Positions 46,749 through 55,329 of a DNA stretch of 64,000 nt are shown here, piece by piece. Source of the DNA: Ramlibacter tataouinensis (GTDB taxonomy: Bacteria > Pseudomonadota > Gammaproteobacteria > Burkholderiales > Burkholderiaceae_C); the NCBI RefSeq assembly GCF_027941915.1, contig NZ_CP116009.1, positions 3,410,001 through 3,474,000 on the forward strand, in the 5' to 3' direction. Both the position numbers and the translations under genes were made by a program. Below the pieces are notes generated by a model. The model worked only from the letters and a program-made list of their open reading frames with translations. It did not search any database and was not told the DNA's origin. Each line of letters starts with the position of its first letter. The first letter of the stretch is position 1.

Positions 46749-48125
46749 ATGGCCTCCTTCCAGAAAGTCCTGGTCGCCAACCGCGGCGCCGTCGCCTCCC
46801 GGGTGTTCCGCGCTCTGCACGGGCTGGATATCCGCTCCGTGGCCGTCTATTCGGACGTCGATCGCGAATTGCCCTACGTGGCCGAAGCCGGCCAGGCGGT
46901 GCACCTGGGCGGCTCGGCGCCGCGCGAGAGCTACCTGTCCATCGACCGGGTGCTGGCCGCCGCCGCCGAGTGCGGCGCCGATGCCATCCACCCCGGCTAC
47001 GGCTTCCTGGCCGAGAACGCCGAGTTCGCCCGCCGCGTGATCGACGCGGGTCTGCGCTTCATCGGTCCGTCGCCGCGCTGGCTGCACGACATGGGGCACA
47101 AGACCCAGGCGCGCCGGCTGGCGCAGCAGTGGGGCCTGCCCACCGGTGCCGGCACCGACGTCGTCGATCCGGCCGACCCGGCGCTGCCCGGGCGCGCGGC
47201 CGCGATCGGCTATCCCGTCATGGTCAAGCCCGCGGCCGGCGGCGGCGGCATCGGCATGATGCGCGTCGAGACGCCGGAGCAGCTGGCCGATGCGCTGCGC
47301 TCGGCCCGTTCGGCCGCCGAACGCGGCTTCGGCGTGGGTGACGTCTACCTGGAAAAGCTGATCCGCACGCCGCGCCATGTGGAGATCCAGCTGCTCGGCG
47401 ACGCCCACGGGCACGTGGCCCACGTGTTCGACCGCGACTGCTCCGTGCAGCGCCGCAACCAGAAGGTGATCGAGGAGGCCCCGGCGCCCGGCATCGCGAC
47501 GCAGAAGCGGCTGGAGGTGCTGCGCCGCTCGGCCGCCGCGCTGGCCGCCGCCGGGTACGACAACATCGGCACCCTCGAGATGCTCATGTCGTCCACCGGT
47601 GAGTTCAGCTTCCTGGAGATGAACACCCGGCTGCAGGTGGAGCACGGGGTCAGCGAGGAAGTGACCGGGGTCGACCTGGTGCGCGGCCAGATCCGCAGCG
47701 CCGCCGGTGATTCGCTGGCGAGCATCCTGCCGGGAGAGATTGCCGTCCGGGGTCACGCGATCGAGGCGCGGGTGTGCGCCGAGGACCCGATGCGCTTCTT
47801 CCCGTCGGTCGGCAAGCTGGAGGTGTTCAGGCCGCCCCGCCACGCGGGCGTGCGCGTGGAGACCGGCTACGGCGAGGGCAGCACGGTGACCCCGTTCTAC
47901 GACTCCCTGCTGGCCAAGGTGATCGTGCACGGCAAGGACCGCGATGCCGCCATCGCCGGGCTGCAGGAGGCGCTCGGCGCCTTCGAGGTGCGCGGCGTCA
48001 AGACCAACATCCCGGCCATCCAGATGGTGCTGGCCAGCCAGGAGTTCCGCAGCGGCCACGTGCACACCGGGCTGCTGCAGGAACTGCTGGACCGCGCCAA
48101 GGCCGCTTCGAAGGTGAGCGCATGA
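46749..48125 (+). CDS. Biotin carboxylase subunit of an acyl-CoA carboxylase
   Basis: ATP-dependent carboxylation of biotin by bicarbonate. The 458-residue product opens KVLVANRG (the usual NRGEIA reads NRGAVA). The ATP-grasp glycine loop is MVKPAAGGGGIGM, and the catalytic blocks are DRDCSVQRRNQKVIEEAPAP and EMNTRLQVEHGVSEEVTG. The length matches a stand-alone AccC: no C-terminal BT linker or biotin domain is present. The carrier must therefore come from another gene, most simply the 73-residue protein at 42827-43048. Its stop overlaps the next start (ATGA). Confidence 0.92.
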   Translation: MASFQKVLVANRGAVASRVFRALHGLDIRSVAVYSDVDRELPYVAEAGQAVHLGGSAPRESYLSIDRVLAAAAECGADAIHPGYGFLAENAEFARRVIDAGLRFIGPSPRWLHDMGHKTQARRLAQQWGLPTGAGTDVVDPADPALPGRAAAIGYPVMVKPAAGGGGIGMMRVETPEQLADALRSARSAAERGFGVGDVYLEKLIRTPRHVEIQLLGDAHGHVAHVFDRDCSVQRRNQKVIEEAPAPGIATQKRLEVLRRSAAALAAAGYDNIGTLEMLMSSTGEFSFLEMNTRLQVEHGVSEEVTGVDLVRGQIRSAAGDSLASILPGEIAVRGHAIEARVCAEDPMRFFPSVGKLEVFRPPRHAGVRVETGYGEGSTVTPFYDSLLAKVIVHGKDRDAAIAGLQEALGAFEVRGVKTNIPAIQMVLASQEFRSGHVHTGLLQELLDRAKAASKVSA

Positions 48126-49723
48126 GCAGTACGGCATCCATCAACCCGGCCGCCGGCAGCGCTTCCTGGGACCAGGAGATCGGCGAGCTCCAGCAGCGCC
48201 GCCGGTGGGCCGAGGCGCTGGGCGGGCCCGAGGCCGTCGCCCGGCACGTGGAGAGCGGCCGCCTCACCATCCGTGGCCGCATCGACGGCCTTCTCGACGC
48301 CGGTTCGTTCCAGGAGGTCGGCAAGCTCACCGGTTCCGGCGTGTACCGCGACGGCCGGGTGCAGTCGGTGCTACCGGCGCCTTACGTCATGGGCCTGGGC
48401 CGCATCCGCGGCCGGGCGGTGGCGGTCGGCGGCGAAGACTTCACGGTCCGCGGCGGCACCAGCTGGGGCGCCGACCGGCGCAAGGGCGGGCAGGGCGGCT
48501 TCATCGAGGATTTCGCGGCCAACTACCGCATCCCGCTGGTCAATCTGATCGACGGCGCGGGCGGCAGCGTGGCTTCCATCAAGAAGCGCGGCCATGCGGT
48601 GTTCCCCGGCGTGCACGGATTCGAGAAGTCGGTCGAACTGATGGGCCTGGTGCCGGTGGTCAGCTGCGTCATGGGCGTGGCGGCAGGCGGGCCAGCCGGC
48701 CGCGCCATCCTGGCGCACTGGTCGGTGATGGTGAGCGGCCAGAGCCAGGTGTTCGCGGCCGGTCCGCCGGTGGTGCAGCGCGCCATGGGCCTGGCCGTCA
48801 CGCGCGAGGAGCTGGGCGGATCGGCCATCGCCGTGGACAAGGCCGGCACCATCGACAACGCCTTCTCCAACGAGGCGGACGCGCTGCGCGCCATCGGCGA
48901 TTTCCTTTCCTACCTGCCGCAGAACGTGTGGGAAATGCCCCCGTGCATCCCCTGCGACGATCCGGTCGAGCGGGCGGACGAGGCGTTGGCCACCATCATC
49001 CCGCGCGACCGGCGCAAGCCGTACGACATGCGGCGCATCCTGCGCGGCGTGTTCGACCGGCAGTCGCTGTTCGAGATCCAGCCGACCTGGGGCAAGGGCA
49101 TCATCACGTGCTTCGCGCGGCTGGGCGGCCGTCCGGTGGGCGTGATCGCCAACAACCCGATGGTGTACGGCGGCGCGATGGATGCGCGCGCGGCGCGCAA
49201 GCAGGGCCACTTCGTGGAGCTCTGCGACACCTTCCACGTGCCCATCGTCTACCTGGTCGACCAGCCCGGCTTCCTGGTCGGGCCCGGCGCCGAGGCCGAG
49301 GGCACGCTGCGCGACGGCATGCGCGCCGTCTACATCGGCATGCAGGCCACCGTCCCGGCGCTCACGCTGGTGGTGCGCAAGTGCTACGGCATGGCGGGCA
49401 TGGCCGCCTGCGACAAGGCCGGCATCAACTTCAAGATTGCCTGGCCGAGCGCCGAGATCGGCAACCTGCCGGTGCAGGGCGGCGCGCGCGCTGCCTTCCG
49501 GCGCGAGATCGAGGAGTCGCCCGACCCGGCGGCACGCGAAGCGGAACTCGAGGCGGAGCTGCAGGCGCTGACCTCGCCGTTCCGGATGGCCGAGGCGTTC
49601 GCCGTCGAGGACATCATCGATCCGCGCGAGACGCGCGCCTACCTGAACCGGTTCGTCGAAACCGCCTATTCCACGCTTGCGAGCCGGCTCGGCCCCAAGC
49701 CGCGCTACGGCGTCAGACCCTGA
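48122..49723 (+). CDS. Acyl-CoA carboxylase carboxyltransferase (beta) subunit 2
   Basis: 533 residues of the same superfamily as subunit 1 but clearly divergent. RGRIDGLLDAGSF, LIDGAGGSVASIKKRG (replacing the GESSGAR-type loop), VIANNPMVYGGAMDARAA, YLVDQPGFLVGPGAEAEG and a C-terminal helix. Two different beta subunits with one biotin carboxylase in a single operon is uncommon. The pair could form a mixed hexamer, serve two substrates, or act as carboxylase and decarboxylase partners. The start ATG 48122 overlaps the preceding stop. The next gene begins 28 bp after its end. Confidence 0.87.
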   Translation: MSSTASINPAAGSASWDQEIGELQQRRRWAEALGGPEAVARHVESGRLTIRGRIDGLLDAGSFQEVGKLTGSGVYRDGRVQSVLPAPYVMGLGRIRGRAVAVGGEDFTVRGGTSWGADRRKGGQGGFIEDFAANYRIPLVNLIDGAGGSVASIKKRGHAVFPGVHGFEKSVELMGLVPVVSCVMGVAAGGPAGRAILAHWSVMVSGQSQVFAAGPPVVQRAMGLAVTREELGGSAIAVDKAGTIDNAFSNEADALRAIGDFLSYLPQNVWEMPPCIPCDDPVERADEALATIIPRDRRKPYDMRRILRGVFDRQSLFEIQPTWGKGIITCFARLGGRPVGVIANNPMVYGGAMDARAARKQGHFVELCDTFHVPIVYLVDQPGFLVGPGAEAEGTLRDGMRAVYIGMQATVPALTLVVRKCYGMAGMAACDKAGINFKIAWPSAEIGNLPVQGGARAAFRREIEESPDPAAREAELEAELQALTSPFRMAEAFAVEDIIDPRETRAYLNRFVETAYSTLASRLGPKPRYGVRP

Positions 49724-49751
49724 CCACAGACCCACCAAGAAGGAGACAAGC

Positions 49752-50762
49752 ATGCACCACCGAATCCACCGCACGCTGGCCGCTGCCGGCCTCATGCTGA
49801 CACTGGCGTTCAACGCCGCAGCGCAGAACACGCAGGTCGCGCCCGGCCTGACCGTGGAGCAGTTCCCCAAGGTCACGGGCGAAGTGCACCTGGCGCACGG
49901 CTTCGGCCTGATCTACGGCGCCATGCCGGTGGCGCGCCAGCTCGGGGTGATGGAGAAGGTGTTCCCCAACGCCAAGGTGACCTGGCAGAACATCTTCACC
50001 ACCGCACAGCAGCGCGATGCCATGCTGGCCAGCCGGCTGCACATCGGCTCGTGCACGCCCGGGCCCTACCTCTCGTCCTGGGACAAGGGCGTGGACATGG
50101 TCTGGCTCCAGACCACCGGCGGCTTCGACGGCTACCTCATGGTCCGGCCCGACGGGCCGAATGCGGTCACCGACTTCATCGGCACCCAGATGAAGATGTC
50201 GCCCGGCCCGAACACCGCGCAGTACTTCACCGTGCAGCAGGCCCTGCGCAAGGCCGGCAAGGACGTGAAGGCGCTGGATCGGAACTGGGCCAACCTGCCG
50301 CATCCGGACGCGATGCAGGCGCTGGTGGGCAAGCAGCTCGACGGGCACTTTGCCACCGCCGACTTCGCCCTGCGCCTGCAGGACATGGGCATGAAGAAGA
50401 TCGCCAGCATCAAGGACACCTGGGGCAGCCTGTACGCCGTGGGTGCCTGCACGCTCGGCAAGATCGCCAAGGAGAACCCGGACCTGGTCCGCGGCTATGC
50501 GCAGGCGCTCAAGCAGACCGTGGCATGGATGAATGCCAACCCGGAGAAGGCTGCCGAGATGCTGAGCAAGTCGGTGGAGAACAAGGTGCCGGCGGCCGAG
50601 TTCGTGAAGTACCTGAAGTCCAGTGTGTACCAGAGCTACACCACCGATGCCGACCTCAAGACCCAGGCCCAGGCGATGAAGGCGTTCGGCGCCATCAGCA
50701 AGGAGCCCAAGGACGCCCGCGACTTCTACGCCTATCCGAACGAAGCGGGTGCAAAGTGGTAG
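49752..50762 (+). CDS. ABC transporter substrate-binding protein (NitT/TauT type)
   Basis: 336 residues. The signal peptide is residues 1 to about 24 (HRTLAAAGLMLTLAFNAAAQ). The mature part follows the SsuA/TauA-like type 2 binding fold (VARQLGVMEKVFPNAKVTWQ, SCTPGPYLSSWDKGVD). These receptors bind taurine, sulfonates, nitrate, bicarbonate, pyrimidine precursors or aromatic acids; the ligand here is not recognisable. ATG 49752 has AGGAGAC upstream. It starts the importer section of the operon, so its ligand is probably the acid degraded by the CoA-transferase/carboxylase enzymes. Confidence 0.88.
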   Translation: MHHRIHRTLAAAGLMLTLAFNAAAQNTQVAPGLTVEQFPKVTGEVHLAHGFGLIYGAMPVARQLGVMEKVFPNAKVTWQNIFTTAQQRDAMLASRLHIGSCTPGPYLSSWDKGVDMVWLQTTGGFDGYLMVRPDGPNAVTDFIGTQMKMSPGPNTAQYFTVQQALRKAGKDVKALDRNWANLPHPDAMQALVGKQLDGHFATADFALRLQDMGMKKIASIKDTWGSLYAVGACTLGKIAKENPDLVRGYAQALKQTVAWMNANPEKAAEMLSKSVENKVPAAEFVKYLKSSVYQSYTTDADLKTQAQAMKAFGAISKEPKDARDFYAYPNEAGAKW

Positions 50763-50770
50763 GAGTGGCC

Positions 50771-51595
50771 ATGCGCATGATGCACGACAGCGCGCCGGCA
50801 GCGCCGGTGCACGCTGCGGAAGCGGCGGCCCAGGTGGAAATCGACCACGTCACGATCGAGTTTCCCAAGCCCCGGGGCGGTGGAACCGTGCTGGCGGTCC
50901 AGGACGTCTCGGTGAACATCCGCAAGGGTGAGAAATTCGTGATCCTCGGTCCGTCGGGCTGCGGGAAGTCGACCCTTCTTACGGCGATCGGCGGCTTCAT
51001 CCCCGTGACCGGCGGACAGATCCGGGTCGCCGGCGAAGTGGTTCGCAAGCCGAACATGAACCGCATCCTGGTGTTCCAGGACTTCGGCCAGCTGCTGCCC
51101 TGGCGCACCGTCGTGAGCAACGTCGCCTGGGCGATCGGCAAGCGGTGGCCCCACATGAAGGCGGCCGAGGTCCAGGAGCGGGCCCGCCACTACGTGGACG
51201 TGGTCGGGCTGTCCACCCAGGCCGACCAGTACCCGAACACCCTGTCGGGCGGGCAGAAGCAGCGCTGCGCCATCGCCCGTGCCTTCGCGGTCAAGCCGGG
51301 CATCCTGCTGATGGACGAACCGTTCGGCGCGCTCGACGCCATCAACCGCGAAAAGATGCAGTTCGAGCTGAACCGCCTCTGGGGCGCGGAGGAAGAGAAG
51401 GTCACCATCGCCTTCGTGACCCACGACGTCAACGAGGCGGTGCACCTGGGACATCGCATCATGGTGATGAGCCGAGGCCCGGGCCGGCTGCGCGAACTGG
51501 TGGACAACCCCAGCGTGGGCCAACCCCCGCACGACGCCAGCGCCTTGCGCCTGGTGGATGACCTGCGTGAACTGCTGAAGGATGCCAAAGCATGA
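50771..51595 (+). CDS. ABC transporter ATP-binding protein (NitT/TauT type)
   Basis: 274 residues. Walker A GPSGCGKST is at 60-68, a Q-loop glutamine follows in FQDFGQLLPWRTV, the signature LSGGQKQR begins near 157, Walker B ILLMDEPFGALD near 178 and the switch histidine is in FVTHDVNEAVHLG. All are intact. The extra N-terminal 20 residues are Ala/Pro-rich and unremarkable. It pairs with the permease that follows (ATGA overlap) and the receptor before it. Confidence 0.92.
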   Translation: MRMMHDSAPAAPVHAAEAAAQVEIDHVTIEFPKPRGGGTVLAVQDVSVNIRKGEKFVILGPSGCGKSTLLTAIGGFIPVTGGQIRVAGEVVRKPNMNRILVFQDFGQLLPWRTVVSNVAWAIGKRWPHMKAAEVQERARHYVDVVGLSTQADQYPNTLSGGQKQRCAIARAFAVKPGILLMDEPFGALDAINREKMQFELNRLWGAEEEKVTIAFVTHDVNEAVHLGHRIMVMSRGPGRLRELVDNPSVGQPPHDASALRLVDDLRELLKDAKA

Positions 51596-52431
51596 GCTCC
51601 GCCACCTCGCTGCCGCTGCGTTCGGCCGCCTCGTTCTCGCTGTCGCGCCTGCTGGGCGGCGGCACCACCAAGAAGTTCATCGTCATCCTGGCGCTGTGCG
51701 CGGCCTGGGAAGGCGCGGTGCGGCTTTTCGACGTCAACCCGCTGCTGTTCCCGCCGCTGACCACGGTGGCTGCCAAGCTGCTCTCGGGCCTGGGCCTGGG
51801 CGGCAACGGCGAGCTGTGGCGCTACATCTGGGAGACGCTGTCGGTCATCCTGCAGTCGTTCGGCATCAGCATGGCGCTGGCCATCGTGATCACTGGGCTG
51901 GCGGTCGCCAACGGCTGGGTGCGCGAGACCCTGAGCGTGCTGACCGGCATCTTCCAGCCGCTGCCGTCGATCGCGCTGCTGCCGATGGCGATCCTGTGGT
52001 TCGGCTTCACCCGCGAGTCGCTGGTGTTCGTGGTCGTCATGGCGATGGTCTGGCCGATCGCATCCTCGCTGACGGTGGGCTTCGCCACCATCTCGCTGAC
52101 CCTGTTCCGGCTTGGCCGCAACTACGAGCTGGGGCATATCCGGCTGATGACCGAGATCCTGCTGCCGGCCGCGCTGCCGATGATGATCTCCGGCCTGCGG
52201 GTCGGCTGGGGCTTCGGCTGGCGCACGGTGGTGGCGGCCGAACTCGTGTTCGGCGCCACCGGCTCCGGCGGCGGCATCGGCTGGTACATCAACAACAGCC
52301 GCCTGTTCATGAACATCGTCGACGGCTTCGCGGGCATCCTGCTGGTGATCGTGGTGGGGCTGCTCACGGAAAGCCTGTTCCGGCTGGTGCAGTACTTCAC
52401 GACCCACAAGTGGGGCACGGAGAACTTCTGA
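51592..52431 (+). CDS. ABC transporter permease (NitT/TauT type)
   Basis: 279 residues, about six transmembrane helices. The cytoplasmic coupling motif EAA appears as EILLPAALPMMISGLRVGWGF, as in SsuC/TauC permeases. The first helix is near residues 25-45 (FIVILALCAAWEGAVRLF). It overlaps the ATPase gene by ATGA and completes a full importer with the preceding two genes. The hydrophobic membrane protein gene follows 9 bp later. Confidence 0.9.
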   Translation: MSSATSLPLRSAASFSLSRLLGGGTTKKFIVILALCAAWEGAVRLFDVNPLLFPPLTTVAAKLLSGLGLGGNGELWRYIWETLSVILQSFGISMALAIVITGLAVANGWVRETLSVLTGIFQPLPSIALLPMAILWFGFTRESLVFVVVMAMVWPIASSLTVGFATISLTLFRLGRNYELGHIRLMTEILLPAALPMMISGLRVGWGFGWRTVVAAELVFGATGSGGGIGWYINNSRLFMNIVDGFAGILLVIVVGLLTESLFRLVQYFTTHKWGTENF

Positions 52432-52440
52432 ACGCACGGC

Positions 52441-53760
52441 GTGCGTGACGCTGCGAGGCCGCTGGCCGCCAGCCTGCTGGCGGCCCTCTGGCTGCTCGAG
52501 GAGTTTCACATCGCCAGCGGCGGCGCGCGGGTCGCCGCGCAGCTGTCCCTGGCGGTGCTGTGCGTCTACTTCGTGGCGGGCTTTGCGGTCGCCCGGACCG
52601 CGGTACGGGTGGTGGCCGCCATTGCCCTGCTGGCCGCAGGCCTGCTCGCGCTGCAGTTCGGCATCGCCGGCTCGCTGCTGAGCGGCGCCCGCTCGGCGGC
52701 GCTGTTCATCGCCTTTCTCGCCACCATGCAGATGCTGAAGGTCGGCATCGAACTGCGGCCTGGCCTGGAGCGCATCCGGCGCGAGCACGAGGCGCTGGCC
52801 AGCCGCGAACAACACGACGCCATGCTGCTGCGCTCCTGGCTGGCCGGTTCCATCTTCGCTGCCGGGACGCTGGCCATCGTGGCCCCGCTGGTCGGGCCCG
52901 AGCGGGCGCCGGCGGAGCGCCGCCTGCTGGGCCAGAGCGCGCTCCAGGGCGTCGGGCTGGCCCTGCTGTGGTCGCCCTTCTTCGTGGCAATGGCGGTATG
53001 CCTCAAGCTCTCCGCCGGCATCACCCTGGGCGCGGCGCTCGCCAATGGCGTGGCGATGGCGCTGCTGGGCCTCGTGATTTCGCACGTGGCTTTCGGCGGC
53101 CGCCTGCGCGCCGCCTGGGTCGCCCCGCTGTGGCGCGTCTTCGTGGCCACGATCGCCATGGCGCTGGCCATCGTGGTGATGCACCGGACCCTGGGGCTGA
53201 GCAACTCGGAAGCGATCGTGGTTGGCGTGCCGCTGGTGGCCTTGCTGACGGCCTTCCAGGCCGTGAAGACCAGCCCGAGGTCGGTCGCGCTGCGATGGCA
53301 CGCCTCGCTGGAGGCAATCGCGGCGGAAGCGCTGGTGGTGAGCGCTTCCCTGATCCTGGGCGAGGTGATCAAGGACCTGCTGGCGCTTGGCGTGGTGCGC
53401 CTGCCGGCCGGCATGCTGACCTGGCCCGAGCCCTTTCTCATCGTGTGGCCGGCACTGGTGATGGTGGCGCTATCGGTCGCCGGCTTCCATCCGATCATCG
53501 GCGCCAGCCTGCTGTTCCCGCTGCAAAGCTCGCTGCCGATGCTGCATCCGGTGGTGGCCGCCGGCAGCGTGCTCACCGGCTGGATGCTGGCCATCCTGCT
53601 GTCAACCTTCGCCGTCCCCGTGATGTTCGCCGCGACCCTGTTCCGGGTGGCCCCACGGGAGCTGGTGCTGGGAGCCGGGCTCCGGTTCGCCTTGCTGTAC
53701 ACGCCCGTCGCCTGGTTTTACCTATGGATCCTCAACTTCCTGCTGGGAGCGAATCGGTGA
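52441..53760 (+). CDS. Multi-spanning membrane protein of unknown function (transporter-like)
   Basis: 439 residues, about ten to twelve hydrophobic segments spread over the whole length with a single longer loop (about residues 100-125, GLERIRREHEALASREQHDA). I do not recognise its family. The repeated pattern of paired helices and a GASLLFPLQSSLPMLHPV stretch suggest an ion-coupled carboxylate transporter fold, but no known transporter motif is seen. The start is a GTG at 52441, nine bases after the permease stop, and its end is five bases from the MmgE/PrpD start, so it belongs to the same operon. Probably transports the pathway substrate or a product. Confidence 0.7.
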   Translation: MRDAARPLAASLLAALWLLEEFHIASGGARVAAQLSLAVLCVYFVAGFAVARTAVRVVAAIALLAAGLLALQFGIAGSLLSGARSAALFIAFLATMQMLKVGIELRPGLERIRREHEALASREQHDAMLLRSWLAGSIFAAGTLAIVAPLVGPERAPAERRLLGQSALQGVGLALLWSPFFVAMAVCLKLSAGITLGAALANGVAMALLGLVISHVAFGGRLRAAWVAPLWRVFVATIAMALAIVVMHRTLGLSNSEAIVVGVPLVALLTAFQAVKTSPRSVALRWHASLEAIAAEALVVSASLILGEVIKDLLALGVVRLPAGMLTWPEPFLIVWPALVMVALSVAGFHPIIGASLLFPLQSSLPMLHPVVAAGSVLTGWMLAILLSTFAVPVMFAATLFRVAPRELVLGAGLRFALLYTPVAWFYLWILNFLLGANR

Positions 53761-53765
53761 GTCCC

Positions 53766-55145
53766 ATGAGCCATTTCAGCCTTCATCTCGCGGAGTTCGC
53801 CGCCACCTTGCGGTTCGACGACATCCCCGCGGCCGCTCGCGAGGCGGCCTCGCGCAGCCTGCTCGACATCCTCGGCGTCGCGATCCGCGGCCGGCAGCAC
53901 GAAGTGGCCGTGCGCGGGCTCGATGGCGCTCGCGCATTGCAACGGGGCGAAGGAAGCGCGGTCGTCTGGGGTACGCGGGAGCGGCTGCAGCCGCTCGCCG
54001 CCGTGATGGCGAACGGCATCGCGGCGCACGTGGACGACTTCGACGACACGCACAGCGACGCCATCGTGCACGGCAGCGCGGTGATCGCGCCGGTCGTGCT
54101 GGCCCTCGCGGCCGAGCGCGGCGCATCCGGCCAGGACCTGCTCGCCGCCTTCGTGGCCGGCTGGGAAGTGGCGGCCCGCGTGGGGCTGGCCGCGCGCGGC
54201 AGCTTCCACCAGCGCGGCTTCCACACCACCTCGATCGCGGGCATCTTCGGTGCGACCGCCGCCGCGGCGCGGCTGATGGGCCTCGATGCGCAGCGCACCG
54301 CGCACGCACTGGGCCTGGCCGGCAGCCAGGCCTCGGGGATCAACGAGTACCTGTCCAACGGCTCGTCGTCCAAGACGCTGCACTGCGGCTGGAGTGCCCA
54401 GGGGGCCATCGTCGCGGCCACCCTGGCCCGGGCGGGCATGACCGGGCCCATGAGCGTGTTCGAGGGCCGCTACGGGCTGCTGCGCGCGTACGGCCTTCCC
54501 GAGCGCGCCGACCCGGCGGCGCTCGACCGGGGACTCGGGTCGCAGTGGGAGGTCACGCGCATCTCCATCAAACCCTATCCCTGTTGCCACTACGCGCATG
54601 CGTTCGTCGATTGCGCCGGCCAGCTGCTGGACCGCGGCGTCACCGTGGAGCAGATCGGCTCGATCGAGTGCGTGGTGCACGAGCAGCAGGCGCCGATGGT
54701 GTGCGAGCCCGTGGCCGACAAGCTCGAACCCGCGACCCCCTACGTCGCCAAGTTCAGCCTGCCGTTCCTGGTTGCCGCGCGCCTGCTGGACGGACGGATC
54801 GAGCATGCGACGTTTGCGGCCGACAACCTGCGGCGCCCCGACTTGCTCGCGCTGGCCCGGCGGGTGGGCTACCGGATCGCCGCCGAGGGCGAGACGCGCT
54901 TCCCGGAGACGTTCCCCGGCCGGCTGGTTGCCACGCTCGCGGACGGCCGGCAGGTCGAAGAACGGCTGGACGTCAACCTGGGCCACCCCGGCCATCCGCT
55001 GTCCTTCGACCAGGTGGTCGCCAAGTTCAGCGCAAACGCTACCGCCGCCCTGGGCGCAGCAGGTGCGGCTCGTGTCGTCGCCAGCGTGCGGCGGTTGCCG
55101 GAGATCGACGCTGCGTCCCTCGCGGCCGCGCTGGTGCCGAACTGA
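53766..55145 (+). CDS. MmgE/PrpD-family protein (dehydratase/decarboxylase-like)
   Basis: 459 residues of the family of 2-methylcitrate dehydratase, cis-aconitate decarboxylase and related enzymes. The N-terminal helical domain contains VMANGIAAHVDDFDDTHSDA, with the conserved DD and HS-x5-S region. The central block is GLAGSQASGINEYLSNGSSSKTLHCGWSAQGA, and KPYPCCHYAHAFVD is conserved. The length is normal. In this operon it could dehydrate a tricarboxylate/dicarboxylate intermediate or decarboxylate one; the exact substrate is not set by sequence. Confidence 0.88.
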   Translation: MSHFSLHLAEFAATLRFDDIPAAAREAASRSLLDILGVAIRGRQHEVAVRGLDGARALQRGEGSAVVWGTRERLQPLAAVMANGIAAHVDDFDDTHSDAIVHGSAVIAPVVLALAAERGASGQDLLAAFVAGWEVAARVGLAARGSFHQRGFHTTSIAGIFGATAAAARLMGLDAQRTAHALGLAGSQASGINEYLSNGSSSKTLHCGWSAQGAIVAATLARAGMTGPMSVFEGRYGLLRAYGLPERADPAALDRGLGSQWEVTRISIKPYPCCHYAHAFVDCAGQLLDRGVTVEQIGSIECVVHEQQAPMVCEPVADKLEPATPYVAKFSLPFLVAARLLDGRIEHATFAADNLRRPDLLALARRVGYRIAAEGETRFPETFPGRLVATLADGRQVEERLDVNLGHPGHPLSFDQVVAKFSANATAALGAAGAARVVASVRRLPEIDAASLAAALVPN

Positions 55146-55329
55146 TCGCGCACAGGTACCGGCATGCCATGCCCGAGGGCGAGCGAGCTTCCGGTTCGTT
55201 TGACCCCGGTGAACGCGGTCTTCGGAATTCTCGAATTCTCCCGGGCCGGCCGCGTCCTTAGACTGGCCGCGCCAAGCTCTGCCGCCCGAGCTGCGCGGCG
55301 CTCGGCGCATACAAGAACAGGAGACAACG

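Noticed and set aside
52560..55145. 861-codon open frame across the membrane protein and PrpD genes
   Set aside because: Its first 400 codons are an alternative frame of the membrane protein gene; only the part from 53766 has MmgE/PrpD similarity.
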